Assembly: GCA_019420305.1 (NCBI GenBank)
Contig: JAHZHL010000034.1
Span: forward strand, 56,112 to 120,111
Reading direction: 5' to 3'
Length of the DNA stretch: 64,000 nt
From: Bacillota bacterium
GTDB lineage: Bacteria; Bacillota; Clostridia; Peptostreptococcales; Anaerovoracaceae
Shown here piece by piece: positions 25,353-33,017 of this stretch. Position 1 is the first letter of the stretch, and each line of letters starts with the position of its first letter. A model generated the notes under the pieces. That model had not been told where the DNA came from, did not search any database, and saw only the letters and a list, made by a program, of their open reading frames with translations. A program made the position numbers and the translations under genes.

Positions 25353-25381
25353 AGTATAGCATTTTTAGAAAGGGAATACAA
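25353..25381 (-). promoter_or_regulatory. Promoter of purB-purA
   Basis: On the minus strand: TTGTAT (25381-25376), 17-bp spacer, TATACT (25358-25353), leaving a leader of about 70 nt. No purine riboswitch was recognised in it. Confidence 0.7.
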
Positions 25382-25442
25382 GGAAACCATTAGATAGAAA
25401 GCGGATTCAAAGCCTTTGCGCCAAAAAAATGAAGACAAGAAA

Positions 25443-25471
25443 TTGTAAGGTTTGTTTTTTAGCGGTATAAT
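25443..25471 (+). promoter_or_regulatory. Promoter of the MazG-like gene
   Basis: TTGTAA (25443-25448), 17-bp spacer, TATAAT (25466-25471), then GAAGGAGAT at about 25490 before the ATG. Confidence 0.75.
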
Positions 25472-25507
25472 GTGGTGGATACTGCTGCATGAAGGAGATA
25501 TAAAAAT

Positions 25508-25822
25508 ATGAAAGAAATTACAGAAGCGCTGCGGAAGTTCAACGAGGAAAGAGCCTGGGAGCCGTTTCACACGCCGGAAAACCTGGCCAAATCCATCGCC
25601 ATTGAAGCGGGGGAACTGCTGGAATGCTTTCAGTGGGACAGCCGGTACGATCGGGAGGCTCTGAGCGATGAGATCGCGGACGTGATGCTGTACTGCCTGA
25701 TGCTGGCGGACAAAGCCGGCCTGGATATGAAAAAGGAGATGATGCGGAAAATCGAGAAAAACGCAAAGAAGTATCCGGTGGAAAGCTGCCGGGGAAAAAG
25801 CGAAAAGTACGATAAACTGTAA
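25508..25822 (+). CDS. MazG-like nucleotide pyrophosphohydrolase
   Basis: A 104-residue all-alpha NTP pyrophosphatase. The metal-binding acidic pairs are visible: SIAIEAGELLECFQW (ExxE near residues 32-39) and LSDEIADVMLY (ExxD near 58-65). The size fits the single-domain MazG-like / RS21-C6 group that removes non-canonical dNTPs. It has its own promoter and an adjacent terminator, so it is probably monocistronic. Confidence 0.9.
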   Translation: MKEITEALRKFNEERAWEPFHTPENLAKSIAIEAGELLECFQWDSRYDREALSDEIADVMLYCLMLADKAGLDMKKEMMRKIEKNAKKYPVESCRGKSEKYDKL

Positions 25823-25823
25823 A

Positions 25824-25841
25824 GGCGGGCTGAGGCCCGCC
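25824..25841. terminator. GC-rich hairpin between convergent genes
   Basis: GGCGGGC (25824-25830), loop TGAG, GCCCGCC (25835-25841). The plus-strand tail GGTTTACATTT is only moderately T-rich, so terminator strength is uncertain. It separates the MazG-like gene from the convergent small gene ending at 25845. Confidence 0.55.
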
Positions 25842-25844
25842 GGT

Positions 25845-25994
25845 TTACATTTCTTTAAAGTCAACCCATTCTTTGGCCGCTTCCACATCTTCCAGAGAAG
25901 GACAGGGCACACGGGGGATCTTTGTTTCAGAATCCGCCTTTTCGGTGCTTTCCAGAGGGAAGGTGCGGAACGCCTGATCCAGTTTATCTTTCAT
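25845..25994 (-). CDS. Small conserved-looking clostridial protein (49 residues, DUF3787-like ending)
   Basis: ATG 25994 to TAA 25845 encodes 49 residues starting MKDKLDQAFRTFPLESTEK and ending PRVPCPSLEDVEAAKEWVD plus FKEM. AAAGGAACCGG is upstream. The 'P.PS...V..AKEWVD' ending resembles that of DUF3787 / spore-surface small proteins of Clostridia, which I recall only from memory. It has natural composition, a usable ribosome binding site and a convergent hairpin, so I believe it is a real gene. Function is unknown. Confidence 0.6.
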   Translation of the reverse strand: MKDKLDQAFRTFPLESTEKADSETKIPRVPCPSLEDVEAAKEWVDFKEM

Positions 25995-26237
25995 TTTCCC
26001 GGTTCCTTTCTTTTCATAATCTTCGCAGGACTAGTGTTTGCTATTTTTGGAATCTTATTCTCAAGAAAGCGCCGCACGAAACGTTCCGTATAATGTTTCC
26101 CGTTTTTCGAAAAACTAACGCCAAAGGAGGAAACGATTATGTTCAAATCGGAGACCGTCAACCTTCTCCGCCTAATACGCCCCTCTTGACGGAATCGCGG
26201 GGAACCCGCCGGTATTGATCGGTCAGCCAGATCCCTC
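25995..26237. other. Intergenic region with a possible 16-residue ORF
   Basis: Nothing convincing is encoded. An ATG at 26139 behind a strong AAAGGAGG gives only 16 codons (MFKSETVNLLRLIRPS) to a TGA at 26189; a TATAAT lies near 26093-26098 and a GCGGG/CCCGC hairpin follows near 26197. It could be a truncated gene start or a leader peptide. Confidence 0.3.
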
Positions 26238-26266
26238 TTGCTTCTTTTCAGCAGGCCAAGTATAAT
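26238..26266 (+). promoter_or_regulatory. Promoter of the HxlR regulator gene
   Basis: TTGCTT (26238-26243), 17-bp spacer, TATAAT (26261-26266), followed by AAAGGAGGA before ATG 26308. Confidence 0.7.
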
Positions 26267-26307
26267 ACTTCTATAAAATAAATGGCGCAGCAGAAAAGGA
26301 GGAACGG

Positions 26308-26667
26308 ATGGAGCAGAAAAAGGCAACCGGAATTCCCGCAGGCGCTCTTCCCGCGTGCCCGGTGGAAACAACGCTGATGCTCATCAGCAGTAAATGGAAA
26401 GTCCTGATTTTGAGAGATCTTCTTCCAGGAACAAAACGGTTTGGCGAACTGAAGAGGTCAGTGGGAGATGTATCCCAGAAAGTACTGACCGCGCAGCTTC
26501 GGGATATGGAAGAGCAGGGGCTTGTATGCAGAAAAGTATACGCGGAAGTTCCTCCTCGGGTGGAATACAGCCTGACAGAACTGGGGTACAGCCTGAAACC
26601 CGTGCTGGACGCGATGAAGAATTGGGGAGAAGACTATAAGAAGCTGCAGGAAAATGAGCTGAAATAG
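26308..26667 (+). CDS. HxlR family transcriptional regulator
   Basis: A 119-residue winged-helix regulator. The HxlR signature is clear: CPVETTLMLISSKWKVLILR, then DLLPGTKRFGELKRSVGDVSQKVLTAQLRDMEEQGLV, and a wing RKVYAEVPPRVEYSLTELGYSL. The N-terminal Cys (about residue 15), just before the first helix, is the residue used by redox- or electrophile-sensing members. It stands alone with its own promoter and terminator, convergent with the flavodiiron protein gene. Its target is unknown. Confidence 0.9.
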   Translation: MEQKKATGIPAGALPACPVETTLMLISSKWKVLILRDLLPGTKRFGELKRSVGDVSQKVLTAQLRDMEEQGLVCRKVYAEVPPRVEYSLTELGYSLKPVLDAMKNWGEDYKKLQENELK

Positions 26668-26695
26668 TAGAAACAGAAACTGGATAAACACATGA

Positions 26696-26724
26696 AAAAG
26701 AGCCGGAAAAACACCGGCTCTTTT
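26696..26724. terminator. Bidirectional terminator between hxlR and fprA-like genes
   Basis: Perfect 11-bp stem AAAAGAGCCGG (26696-26706) / CCGGCTCTTTT (26714-26724) with A/T runs on both sides, between two convergent genes. Confidence 0.85.
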
Positions 26725-26755
26725 CGATAGAAATCGTCTGTTCTATTGCGGGAAT

Positions 26756-27910
26756 TCAGCGGCAGAGTTCGTCTGCCAGAGCGTCTACCGCGGCAGCGCT
26801 GGCTTCATTCAAAGCGGACTTAATGGTTACGGTCGTTTCCGTGTAATTCAAATCCTTGCTTCCTTCCAGCATCTTTTTCATTACTTTCGCGGCAACCGGA
26901 CCCCAGGAACCGTTTTCGATCATGCCGACAGTCCGTTTCTGATAATTGCGCTCGGTGAGATGGTTAATAAATTCACGCATAAACGGGAAAATTTCTCCAT
27001 TATAGGTAGTCGTCGCGAGAACCAGCTTGCCATAGCGGAATGCGTCTTCCACAGCTTCCGCCATATCGCAGCGGGCCAGATCATCCACAACTACTTTCGG
27101 ACAGCCTTTTTCACGCAGCTTGTCCGCTAAAAGCTCCACTGCTTTCTTTGTGTTTCCATATACGGATGTGTACGCGATGACAACGCCTTCGGTTTCCACC
27201 TCGTAGGAGGACCAGGTATTGTACAAGCCCACGTAATAACCCAGATTTTCTTTTAAAACGGGTCCGTGAAGCGGGCAAATCATCTGGATGTCCAGATCCG
27301 CGGCTTTTGCCAGGAGCTTCTGCACATACGGACCGTATTTCCCGACAATTCCGATATAGTAGCGGCGGGCTTCACAGGCCCAGTCTTCTTCCGCGTCGAG
27401 AGCTCCGAACTTGCCGAATCCGTCTGCGGAGAATAATACCTTGTCATAATTATCATAGGTAACGATTACTTCCGGCCAGTGAACCATCGGCGCGCCTATA
27501 AAAGTCAGCGTGTGCTGACCGAGAGTCAGAGTATCTCCTTCTTTTACTACCATCTGATTGTCGGCGAACTCTTTGCCAAAAAACTGTTTGATCATGGAAA
27601 AAGATTTCGCGCTGGAAACGATTACCGCATCCGGATATACATCCATGAACGCGGCGATATTGGCGGAATGATCCGGTTCCATATGCTGAACGATCAGATA
27701 ATCCGGCTTGCGGGATCCCAGTTCGGACTTAAGATTTTCCAGCCATTCTGCCCCGAAGTGCTGATCGACTGTATCGAATACAGCGACTTTCTCATCCAGA
27801 ATCAGATAAGAATTGTATGACATTCCATTGGGAACGACATATTGTCCCTCGAACAGATCGATGTCATGATCGTTCACCCCGATATATTTGATATCTTTTG
27901 TAATCTCCAT
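26756..27910 (-). CDS. Flavodiiron protein (FprA-type O2/NO reductase)
   Basis: A 384-residue soluble protein. Residues 1-245 form a metallo-beta-lactamase-like diiron domain with HMEPDHSANIAAF (H-x-E-x-D-H, near 82-94), the later MVHWPEVIV and CPLHGPVLK ligand regions, and the SADGFGKFGA stretch. Residues 250-384 are a flavodoxin domain with the FMN loop AYTSVYGNTKKAVELL. These enzymes reduce oxygen to water, or NO to N2O, in anaerobes and receive electrons from rubredoxin; no rubredoxin gene is adjacent. ATG 27910 follows AAAGGAGT at about 27922. Confidence 0.93.
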   Translation of the reverse strand: MEITKDIKYIGVNDHDIDLFEGQYVVPNGMSYNSYLILDEKVAVFDTVDQHFGAEWLENLKSELGSRKPDYLIVQHMEPDHSANIAAFMDVYPDAVIVSSAKSFSMIKQFFGKEFADNQMVVKEGDTLTLGQHTLTFIGAPMVHWPEVIVTYDNYDKVLFSADGFGKFGALDAEEDWACEARRYYIGIVGKYGPYVQKLLAKAADLDIQMICPLHGPVLKENLGYYVGLYNTWSSYEVETEGVVIAYTSVYGNTKKAVELLADKLREKGCPKVVVDDLARCDMAEAVEDAFRYGKLVLATTTYNGEIFPFMREFINHLTERNYQKRTVGMIENGSWGPVAAKVMKKMLEGSKDLNYTETTVTIKSALNEASAAAVDALADELCR

Positions 27911-28170
27911 TTTTTATGTACTCCTTTGCTTTTGTAGTTCGGTTGTTAATTTTTTAAATAAGCAGGCACATTCAGCCTGCAGTCTTGTCCTATTATAACA
28001 CATTGTTAAGAAAAAGATTAAGGTTTTAAAAAGATTTATTGAGGAAACACAGGAAATTTCTGTTTTTTGAAAGAAACAACCTGCGAAAACGGGAACCTGC
28101 TCCTATATTTGATACCGTTTCGACAGGACGCGAGCCCCATCATACAGACCGTGCAGTGAGTCGCTTTGGC
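27911..28170. other. Intergenic region between fprA-like and DUF2284 genes
   Basis: No ORF is convincing. The minus-strand leader of the flavodiiron gene has a TATAAT at 28001-27996 (poor -35) and a small hairpin, GCAGGC/GCCTGC, near 27963-27981. TTGTTAA-TTTT-TTAAATA at 27943-27960 is a weak Rex-like match. The remainder up to the DUF2284 promoter shows nothing recognisable. Confidence 0.4.
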
Positions 28171-28198
28171 TTGCTTTTTCGGTTCTCCGGAGTATAAT
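28171..28198 (+). promoter_or_regulatory. Promoter of the DUF2284-flavoprotein operon
   Basis: TTGCTT (28171-28176), 16-bp spacer, TATAAT (28193-28198). The leader carries a small hairpin (CCGAA-TC-TTCGG near 28215) and GAAAGGAGAAGG before the start codon. Confidence 0.65.
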
Positions 28199-28273
28199 GA
28201 AAAAAGACAGTACCCGAATCTTCGGTTCGGCGTGCTTCATGAACGTTCCCTTTGACGCAGAAAGGAGAAGGCT

Positions 28274-28828
28274 ATGTATAAAACACAAAGATATCAGGCA
28301 CAAATTTCTGTAAAAGAGTATCTGGAACGCTATGTGGACGTGGAAACATTTCTGGAAAGCTGCAGGGCATGTCCCAATTATGGAAAGCTCTGGTCCTGCC
28401 CGCCCTATGAATTTGATCCGCTGGATTACTGGCGCGAATATAATACGCTGTATCTGATCGCCGAGAAAATCCAGTTTGATAAAGAGTACGCGGGGAAGTC
28501 CTTTCCACAGGAAAAAATTGAGGAAATTACGAGAACCGCTTTGGGTGACGTGAAAGCCCGGCTCTCTCGTGAACTCTATGAAAAAGAACAGGAGTTTCCT
28601 GGAAGCGTCAGCCTCTCCGCGGGCTGCTGCACCTGGTGCGGCGGGACCTGTAAGAGAACGGAAGGGCAGCCTTGCCGGTTTCCCGACAAAATGCGCTATT
28701 CCATTGAATCCCTGGGAGGCAATGTGGGGCTGACCATCAGCCGCCTGATGGGAATTGAGCTGGAATGGATGAAAGAGGGAACCATGCCCCGTTATTTTGT
28801 GCTGGTGAGCGGGTTGCTTGTAAAATAG
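28274..28828 (+). CDS. DUF2284 predicted metal-binding protein
   Basis: A 184-residue protein with two cysteine clusters typical of the family: CRACPNYGKLWSCPP near residues 30-44, and GCCTWCGGTCKRTEGQPC near 116-133, followed by FPDKMRYSIESLG. The arrangement suggests one or two iron-sulfur clusters or another thiolate-bound metal. It starts a five-gene run with DUF1847, an FNT channel and two flavoproteins. The precise reaction is unknown. It has AAAGGAGAAGG upstream and an ordinary length. Confidence 0.85.
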   Translation: MYKTQRYQAQISVKEYLERYVDVETFLESCRACPNYGKLWSCPPYEFDPLDYWREYNTLYLIAEKIQFDKEYAGKSFPQEKIEEITRTALGDVKARLSRELYEKEQEFPGSVSLSAGCCTWCGGTCKRTEGQPCRFPDKMRYSIESLGGNVGLTISRLMGIELEWMKEGTMPRYFVLVSGLLVK

Positions 28829-28855
28829 GATGGAATCAGAAGGGAGACAAACAAC

Positions 28856-29485
28856 ATGAGTAAAGAAACCTTATCCTGCGTAGACTGTATGGTTCGCAAC
28901 TGCGAGTTTCGAAACAGTATGTATCCGGATTTCTGTCTGACCACGGATCTGACAGAGGATCAGGTGGCGGAAGTACTGGAACTTTATGGAGAAGAAGAAA
29001 ATCACAAGGCCATGTGCGCGGCGGCGGAAGTGGAGTGCGAAGGATATCTGAAAAAATGCCGAGTGGAAGAGATTATGATGTTCGCCGAAAAGATCGGCGC
29101 GAAGAAGTTGGGAATTGCCACGTGCGTAGGGCTTTTGCGGGAATCCCGAACCCTTGCGAAAATTCTGCGAAGCCATGGATTTGAAGTTTACGGGGCAGCC
29201 TGCAAGGTAGGCTCCATTCCCAAAACAGAAGTAGGGATCGATGCGAAGTGCGAAGAGATTGGGAAATATATGTGCAATCCGATCCTGCAGGCAAAGCTTC
29301 TCAATGAGGCGAAAACAGATCTGAATCTGGTGGTCGGCCTTTGCGTGGGGCACGACAGTCTGTTTTACAAGTATTCAGAGGCTCTGACGACTACAGTCGT
29401 CACCAAAGATCGGGTATTGGGGCACAATCCGGCAGCGGCATTATATACAGCAGAAAGTTATTACAAGAGATTAATGGAAAAATGA
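28856..29485 (+). CDS. DUF1847 cysteine-rich protein
   Basis: A 209-residue protein. The N-terminus LSCVDCMVRNCEFRNSMYPDFC carries five Cys in about 22 residues, and later ones lie in MCAAAEVECEGYLKKC, GIATCVGLL, GAACKVGSIPK, DAKCEEIGKYMCNP and VVGLCVGHDSLF, as expected for DUF1847 metal-binding proteins. Function is unknown; the Cys pattern suggests Fe-S cluster binding in electron transfer. Its stop overlaps the FNT start (ATGA), implying translational coupling. An AAGGGAGA site precedes the ATG. Confidence 0.85.
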   Translation: MSKETLSCVDCMVRNCEFRNSMYPDFCLTTDLTEDQVAEVLELYGEEENHKAMCAAAEVECEGYLKKCRVEEIMMFAEKIGAKKLGIATCVGLLRESRTLAKILRSHGFEVYGAACKVGSIPKTEVGIDAKCEEIGKYMCNPILQAKLLNEAKTDLNLVVGLCVGHDSLFYKYSEALTTTVVTKDRVLGHNPAAALYTAESYYKRLMEK

Positions 29486-30300
29486 GAAAAGCAAACGAAG
29501 TTTTAGAGATTATCGAGCAATCCAGCGTTGAAAAAGGAACGGCAAGGGCCGGAAAACTATTTTTACTGGCGGTTCTCGCGGGAGCCTACATTGCCCTGGG
29601 CGCTCAGGCGTCTGCCGTCGCGTCTTTTCATTTCGCGGATGATCCGGAGACTTACGGACTGGCAAAGCTTGCTTCCGCGGTTGTCTTTCCTGTAGGACTC
29701 ATGATGGTTACCTTCTGCGGGGCCGAGCTTTTTACAGGAAACTGTCTGATGGTTACAGGGCTGTTGGACAAAAAAATTACAGCTTCTCAGCTTCTCCGGA
29801 ACTGGGTTATCGTGTACATAGGAAATTTTGCAGGATCGCTGCTGATTGCCGCAATAATCGGTTATTCCGGGTTGTGGGAGTCCGGGGACGGGCTTTTGGG
29901 CGCGATGACGGTAAAGGCCGCCATATCAAAGGTCAGCCTGCCCTTTGGCAGAGCGCTTGTCCTGGGAATTTTGTGCAACTGGCTGGTCTGTCTGGCCGTC
30001 TGGATGGCTGCGGCGGCAAAGGACGCGACAGGGAAAATCCTGGCGATCTTTTTCTGCATCGGTCTGTTTGTGCTGTCCGGATTTGAACATAGTGTGGCCA
30101 ACATGTATTTTATTCCGGCAGGTATTATGGCGTCTGCTAATGACGTGTTTGTCTCCCTTCGGGGACTGGACGCGTCTGTTCTGACAGTCGGAAATTTCCT
30201 TCTGAGGAACCTGCTGCCGGTGACCCTGGGAAATATGATCGGCGGAGCCGTTTTTGTGGGAATGAGCGGCTGGTTCGCGTATAAAAAACAAGGAAATTAA
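29482..30300 (+). CDS. Formate/nitrite transporter family channel
   Basis: A 272-residue pentameric-channel subunit with six membrane helices. FNT signatures include GKLFLLAVLAGAYIALGAQ near residues 25-43, GLMMVTFCGAELFTGNCL near 72-89 and SGFEHSVANMYFIPAG near 196-211, which contains the conserved pore His. Substrate could be formate, nitrite or hydrosulfide. ATG 29482 overlaps the DUF1847 stop; a much longer in-frame reading within DUF1847 is not used. Location between a DUF1847 protein and flavoproteins points to anaerobic redox metabolism. Confidence 0.92.
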   Translation: MRKANEVLEIIEQSSVEKGTARAGKLFLLAVLAGAYIALGAQASAVASFHFADDPETYGLAKLASAVVFPVGLMMVTFCGAELFTGNCLMVTGLLDKKITASQLLRNWVIVYIGNFAGSLLIAAIIGYSGLWESGDGLLGAMTVKAAISKVSLPFGRALVLGILCNWLVCLAVWMAAAAKDATGKILAIFFCIGLFVLSGFEHSVANMYFIPAGIMASANDVFVSLRGLDASVLTVGNFLLRNLLPVTLGNMIGGAVFVGMSGWFAYKKQGN

Positions 30301-30325
30301 AAAATATAGATTGAGGAGGTTGAAG

Positions 30326-30871
30326 ATGAGTAAAAAGATGGTTGTAATCACAGGAAGCCCTCGTAAGAACGGAAATAGCTTTGCTATGACAGACGCCTTT
30401 ATCCGGGCTGCGGAAAAGAAGGGATACACCGTTTCCCGTTTTGACGCGGCAATGATGCATGTCGGCGGCTGCCATGCTTGCGAAGCCTGCTTTAAAACAG
30501 GAAAAGCCTGCGCCTTTGGCGATGGATTCAACGTAATTGCCCCGGAAATTCTGGAGGCGGAGGCGGTCGTGTTTACCATGCCGGTCTATTGGTATTCGAT
30601 TCCGGCGCAGATTAAATGCGTGATCGACAAGCTGTATTCTCTTTACGCTTCCGGTCAGGAGATTGCCGGGAAAAAATGCGGCGTGATTGCCTGCTGTGAG
30701 GAAAAGGATTTATCGGTATTCGAGGGCGTGCGCATGCCGATTGAAAAATCCGCCGCGTTGCTTAAGTGGGAAATGGTCGGCGCGGTGGAAATCCCGGGCG
30801 TTCTGAATGCCGGAGATATCGAAAAAACAGACGGATGCCGGCAGGCGGAAGCTTTTGCGGATAAATTTTAA
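30326..30871 (+). CDS. Flavodoxin-family NAD(P)H-dependent reductase with Cys cluster motif
   Basis: A 181-residue flavodoxin-fold protein. The FMN phosphate loop is ITGSPRKNGNSFAMTD near residues 8-23, and VFTMPVYWYSIPAQIKCVID near 77-96 lines the flavin. Between them, GGCHACEACFKTGKACAFGD carries a C-x2-C-x2-C-x6-C set like that of iron-sulfur flavoproteins (Isf). I use ATG 30326 with GAGGAGG upstream rather than a TTG at 30311. It is followed 14 bp later by a paralogue with the same motif, suggesting partner reductases. Confidence 0.85.
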   Translation: MSKKMVVITGSPRKNGNSFAMTDAFIRAAEKKGYTVSRFDAAMMHVGGCHACEACFKTGKACAFGDGFNVIAPEILEAEAVVFTMPVYWYSIPAQIKCVIDKLYSLYASGQEIAGKKCGVIACCEEKDLSVFEGVRMPIEKSAALLKWEMVGAVEIPGVLNAGDIEKTDGCRQAEAFADKF

Positions 30872-30885
30872 GGAGGAAGTGTAGA

Positions 30886-31509
30886 ATGAGTAAAATATTG
30901 CTGATTAATGGAAGCCCCCATGAGCATGGATGCACCTATACGGCTCTCAAAGAAGTCGCGGATACTCTTGCCGCCGGCGGCGTGGATTCGGAATTCGTCT
31001 ATCTGGGAACAAAGCCGGTGGCAGGCTGTATTGCCTGCGGCAGCTGCGCGGGTACAGGCAGATGCGCCTTCGGGGATCAGGTAAACGAAGTCCTGGAAAA
31101 GTTGGATGAATACGATGGAATTGTGACAGGCTCTCCTGTTTATTACGCGGGACCTTCCGGCCAGATCTGCGCCTTTTTAGACAGGCTGTTTTACGCCAGT
31201 GGGGGCCGAATGGCCGGAAAGCTGGCGGCGGCGGTTGTTTCCTGCAGAAGAGGCGGCGCCAGCGCGGCTTTTGATCGGCTGAACAAATACTTTACGATTT
31301 CCAATATGAACGTAGTAAGCTCCCAGTACTGGAACCAGGTCCACGGAAAAGTTCCGGAAGACGTGCGGAAAGACAAAGAAGGTCTCCAGACCATGCGCAC
31401 TCTGGCGCAGAATATCATCTGGAACCTGAAAAACATGGAAGCGGGACGGGCCGCGGGAGTAGAGCCTCCAGAGTACGAAGCGAAAGAATATACGAATTTT
31501 ATTCGTTAA
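30886..31509 (+). CDS. Flavodoxin-family NAD(P)H-dependent reductase with Cys cluster motif (second copy)
   Basis: A 207-residue paralogue of the preceding gene. INGSPHEHGCTYTALKEV near residues 6-23 is the FMN loop, GCIACGSCAGTGRCAFGD near 45-62 gives the C-x2-C-x2-C-x5-C set, and VTGSPVYYAGPSGQICAFLD near 82-101 is the flavin wall. AAGGAGG precedes ATG 30886. Last gene of the redox cluster. Members transfer electrons from NAD(P)H or ferredoxin to quinones, metals or other acceptors; the acceptor is unknown here. Confidence 0.87.
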   Translation: MSKILLINGSPHEHGCTYTALKEVADTLAAGGVDSEFVYLGTKPVAGCIACGSCAGTGRCAFGDQVNEVLEKLDEYDGIVTGSPVYYAGPSGQICAFLDRLFYASGGRMAGKLAAAVVSCRRGGASAAFDRLNKYFTISNMNVVSSQYWNQVHGKVPEDVRKDKEGLQTMRTLAQNIIWNLKNMEAGRAAGVEPPEYEAKEYTNFIR

Positions 31510-31637
31510 CAGGATACAGATTCCCCAAAGAAAACTGCAAACTTAAGCAAGAGAATTGTATTAAAAGAACATCCAGGGAGACAAAATAAATATAGTAAAA
31601 GTGAAAGAAAGCAGAAGTACAGAATGTGAGTGATGCT

Positions 31638-33017
31638 ATGAATATAAATGAGTTGATCGGTGAAGCGACCGAATATGACAAAAAGCTCATGCTTGAAACA
31701 AAGAAAGCAAAAAGCTGGTGCAAAAGTGTAAGTGCATTTGCGAATACACTTGGGGGCGCCTTGATTTTCGGCATTTCCGATCAAGATCAGTTTATTGGAT
31801 TGGAAAATCCAAATTCTGATGCAGAGAAGATAAGCGAGATCATTAAAAGCAGACTGGATCCGATTCCGGAATTCAGACTCAGATTTTATAAATCAGAAGA
31901 AGGAAAAGTATTGATCATACTCGACATTTTCAAAGGAGAGGAAACGCCGTATTATTATTCAGGCGATGGCGTGTTAGAGGCATATGTACGTATTGGAAAT
32001 GAAAGTGTGAAAGCAACTGCAATAGAATTGAAAAGACTGGTTCTCAGGGGAAGGAATACATCGTATGATTCACAGGATTCACCTTACAAAGTGGAAGATT
32101 ATGCATTTTCTAAACTCAGGGAAAGGTATAAAAAATGGACTGGAAGCAGCTTTGATGAAAAAGATCTGGTTTCATTTGGGTTGGCAAATGAAAATGGGTA
32201 TTTAACGAACGCAGGCGCGCTGATAGCAGATGAGAGCCCGATCCGCTGTTCAAGAATATTCTGTACAAGATGGAATGGAATGAATAAAAGTGGAGGCATT
32301 GTGGATGCATTGGATGATGCTGAATATTCTGGAAGTGTAATTTCTCTTATTGATAACGGAGAGGCATTTATAAAACGTAACACGAAGATGATGTGGCGAA
32401 AGACCGCTAATTCAAGAGAAGAAATGCCAGAATATGTAGAACGGAGTTACCATGAAGCTTTGATTAATGCTCTGGCACATCGGGACTATCTGGTGAATGG
32501 AAGCGAGGTGCATATAGACATTTATGATGATCGTATGGAAATTTATTCCCCAGGTGGTATGCCGGACGGCTCTTTGATCCAGGAGAGGGATCCGCTTACA
32601 GTCCCTTCTACAAGGAGAAACCCTGTGCTTGCGGATGTGTTTAACAGACTTGGGTATATGGAGAGAAAGGGCAGTGGATTTGGAAAAATTATAAGCGGAT
32701 ATGAATTTCAAGTTAATTACGATAACAGTAAAAAGCCGTCATTTCGGTCGGACAGATATCAGTTTACGGTTGTAATGCCAAACCTGAACTACGATGTCAC
32801 CCAAGATGTCACCCAAGATGTCACCCAAGATGTCACCCAAGATGAGATGGATCTGCAGATTATAAATTTGATACAACAAGACCCCAAAATAAGCACAGAA
32901 AAAATGGCACTTGCATTAGGGGTAAGCACTCGAACGATAAAACGGCATATAAAAGAAATGGATCATGTTCAATATATCGGCCGCGGTTTCAGCGGGCATT
33001 GGGAAATCACAGACTAA
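31638..33017 (+). CDS. AlbA_2-domain ATP-binding protein (Schlafen-AAA/RecG-like regulator)
   Basis: A 459-residue protein. Residues 1-120 form an AlbA_2 (Schlafen-like) domain with LMLETKKAKSWCKSVSAFAN and TLGGALIFGISDQDQFIGL. Residues 265-375 form a GHKL-like ATP-binding module (YHEALINALAHRDY, MEIYSPGGMPDG, YMERKGSGFGKII). A DVTQ repeat at about 386-401 leads to a C-terminal winged helix (ISTEKMALALGVSTRTIKRHI). The family is scattered in bacteria, often on mobile DNA, and may regulate nearby genes or act in defence; the role is not established. The gene is visibly more AT-rich than its neighbours. ATG 31638 is chosen; a GTG at 31626 is possible. Confidence 0.8.
   Translation: MNINELIGEATEYDKKLMLETKKAKSWCKSVSAFANTLGGALIFGISDQDQFIGLENPNSDAEKISEIIKSRLDPIPEFRLRFYKSEEGKVLIILDIFKGEETPYYYSGDGVLEAYVRIGNESVKATAIELKRLVLRGRNTSYDSQDSPYKVEDYAFSKLRERYKKWTGSSFDEKDLVSFGLANENGYLTNAGALIADESPIRCSRIFCTRWNGMNKSGGIVDALDDAEYSGSVISLIDNGEAFIKRNTKMMWRKTANSREEMPEYVERSYHEALINALAHRDYLVNGSEVHIDIYDDRMEIYSPGGMPDGSLIQERDPLTVPSTRRNPVLADVFNRLGYMERKGSGFGKIISGYEFQVNYDNSKKPSFRSDRYQFTVVMPNLNYDVTQDVTQDVTQDVTQDEMDLQIINLIQQDPKISTEKMALALGVSTRTIKRHIKEMDHVQYIGRGFSGHWEITD
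32793..32840 (+). repeat. 12-bp minisatellite, four identical copies
   Basis: Four perfect copies of GATGTCACCCAA, encoding DVTQ four times, inside the AlbA_2-domain gene between the ATP-binding and winged-helix domains. Because the unit is a multiple of three, copy-number change would alter linker length without breaking the frame. Confidence 0.95.

Noticed and set aside
26139..26189. 16-residue ORF behind a strong AAAGGAGG
   Set aside because: Too short and without recognisable sequence or a clear regulated partner to call as a gene; noted only as part of the intergenic description.
25991..26371. 126-codon minus-strand ORF upstream of the 49-residue gene
   Set aside because: It overlaps the HxlR promoter and start, is Arg/Phe-rich without a domain, and lacks a ribosome binding site.
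27943..27960. Rex-like site in the flavodiiron gene leader
   Set aside because: TTGTTAA-TTTT-TTAAATA has two mismatches to the usual site in a very A/T-rich stretch; not convincing alone.
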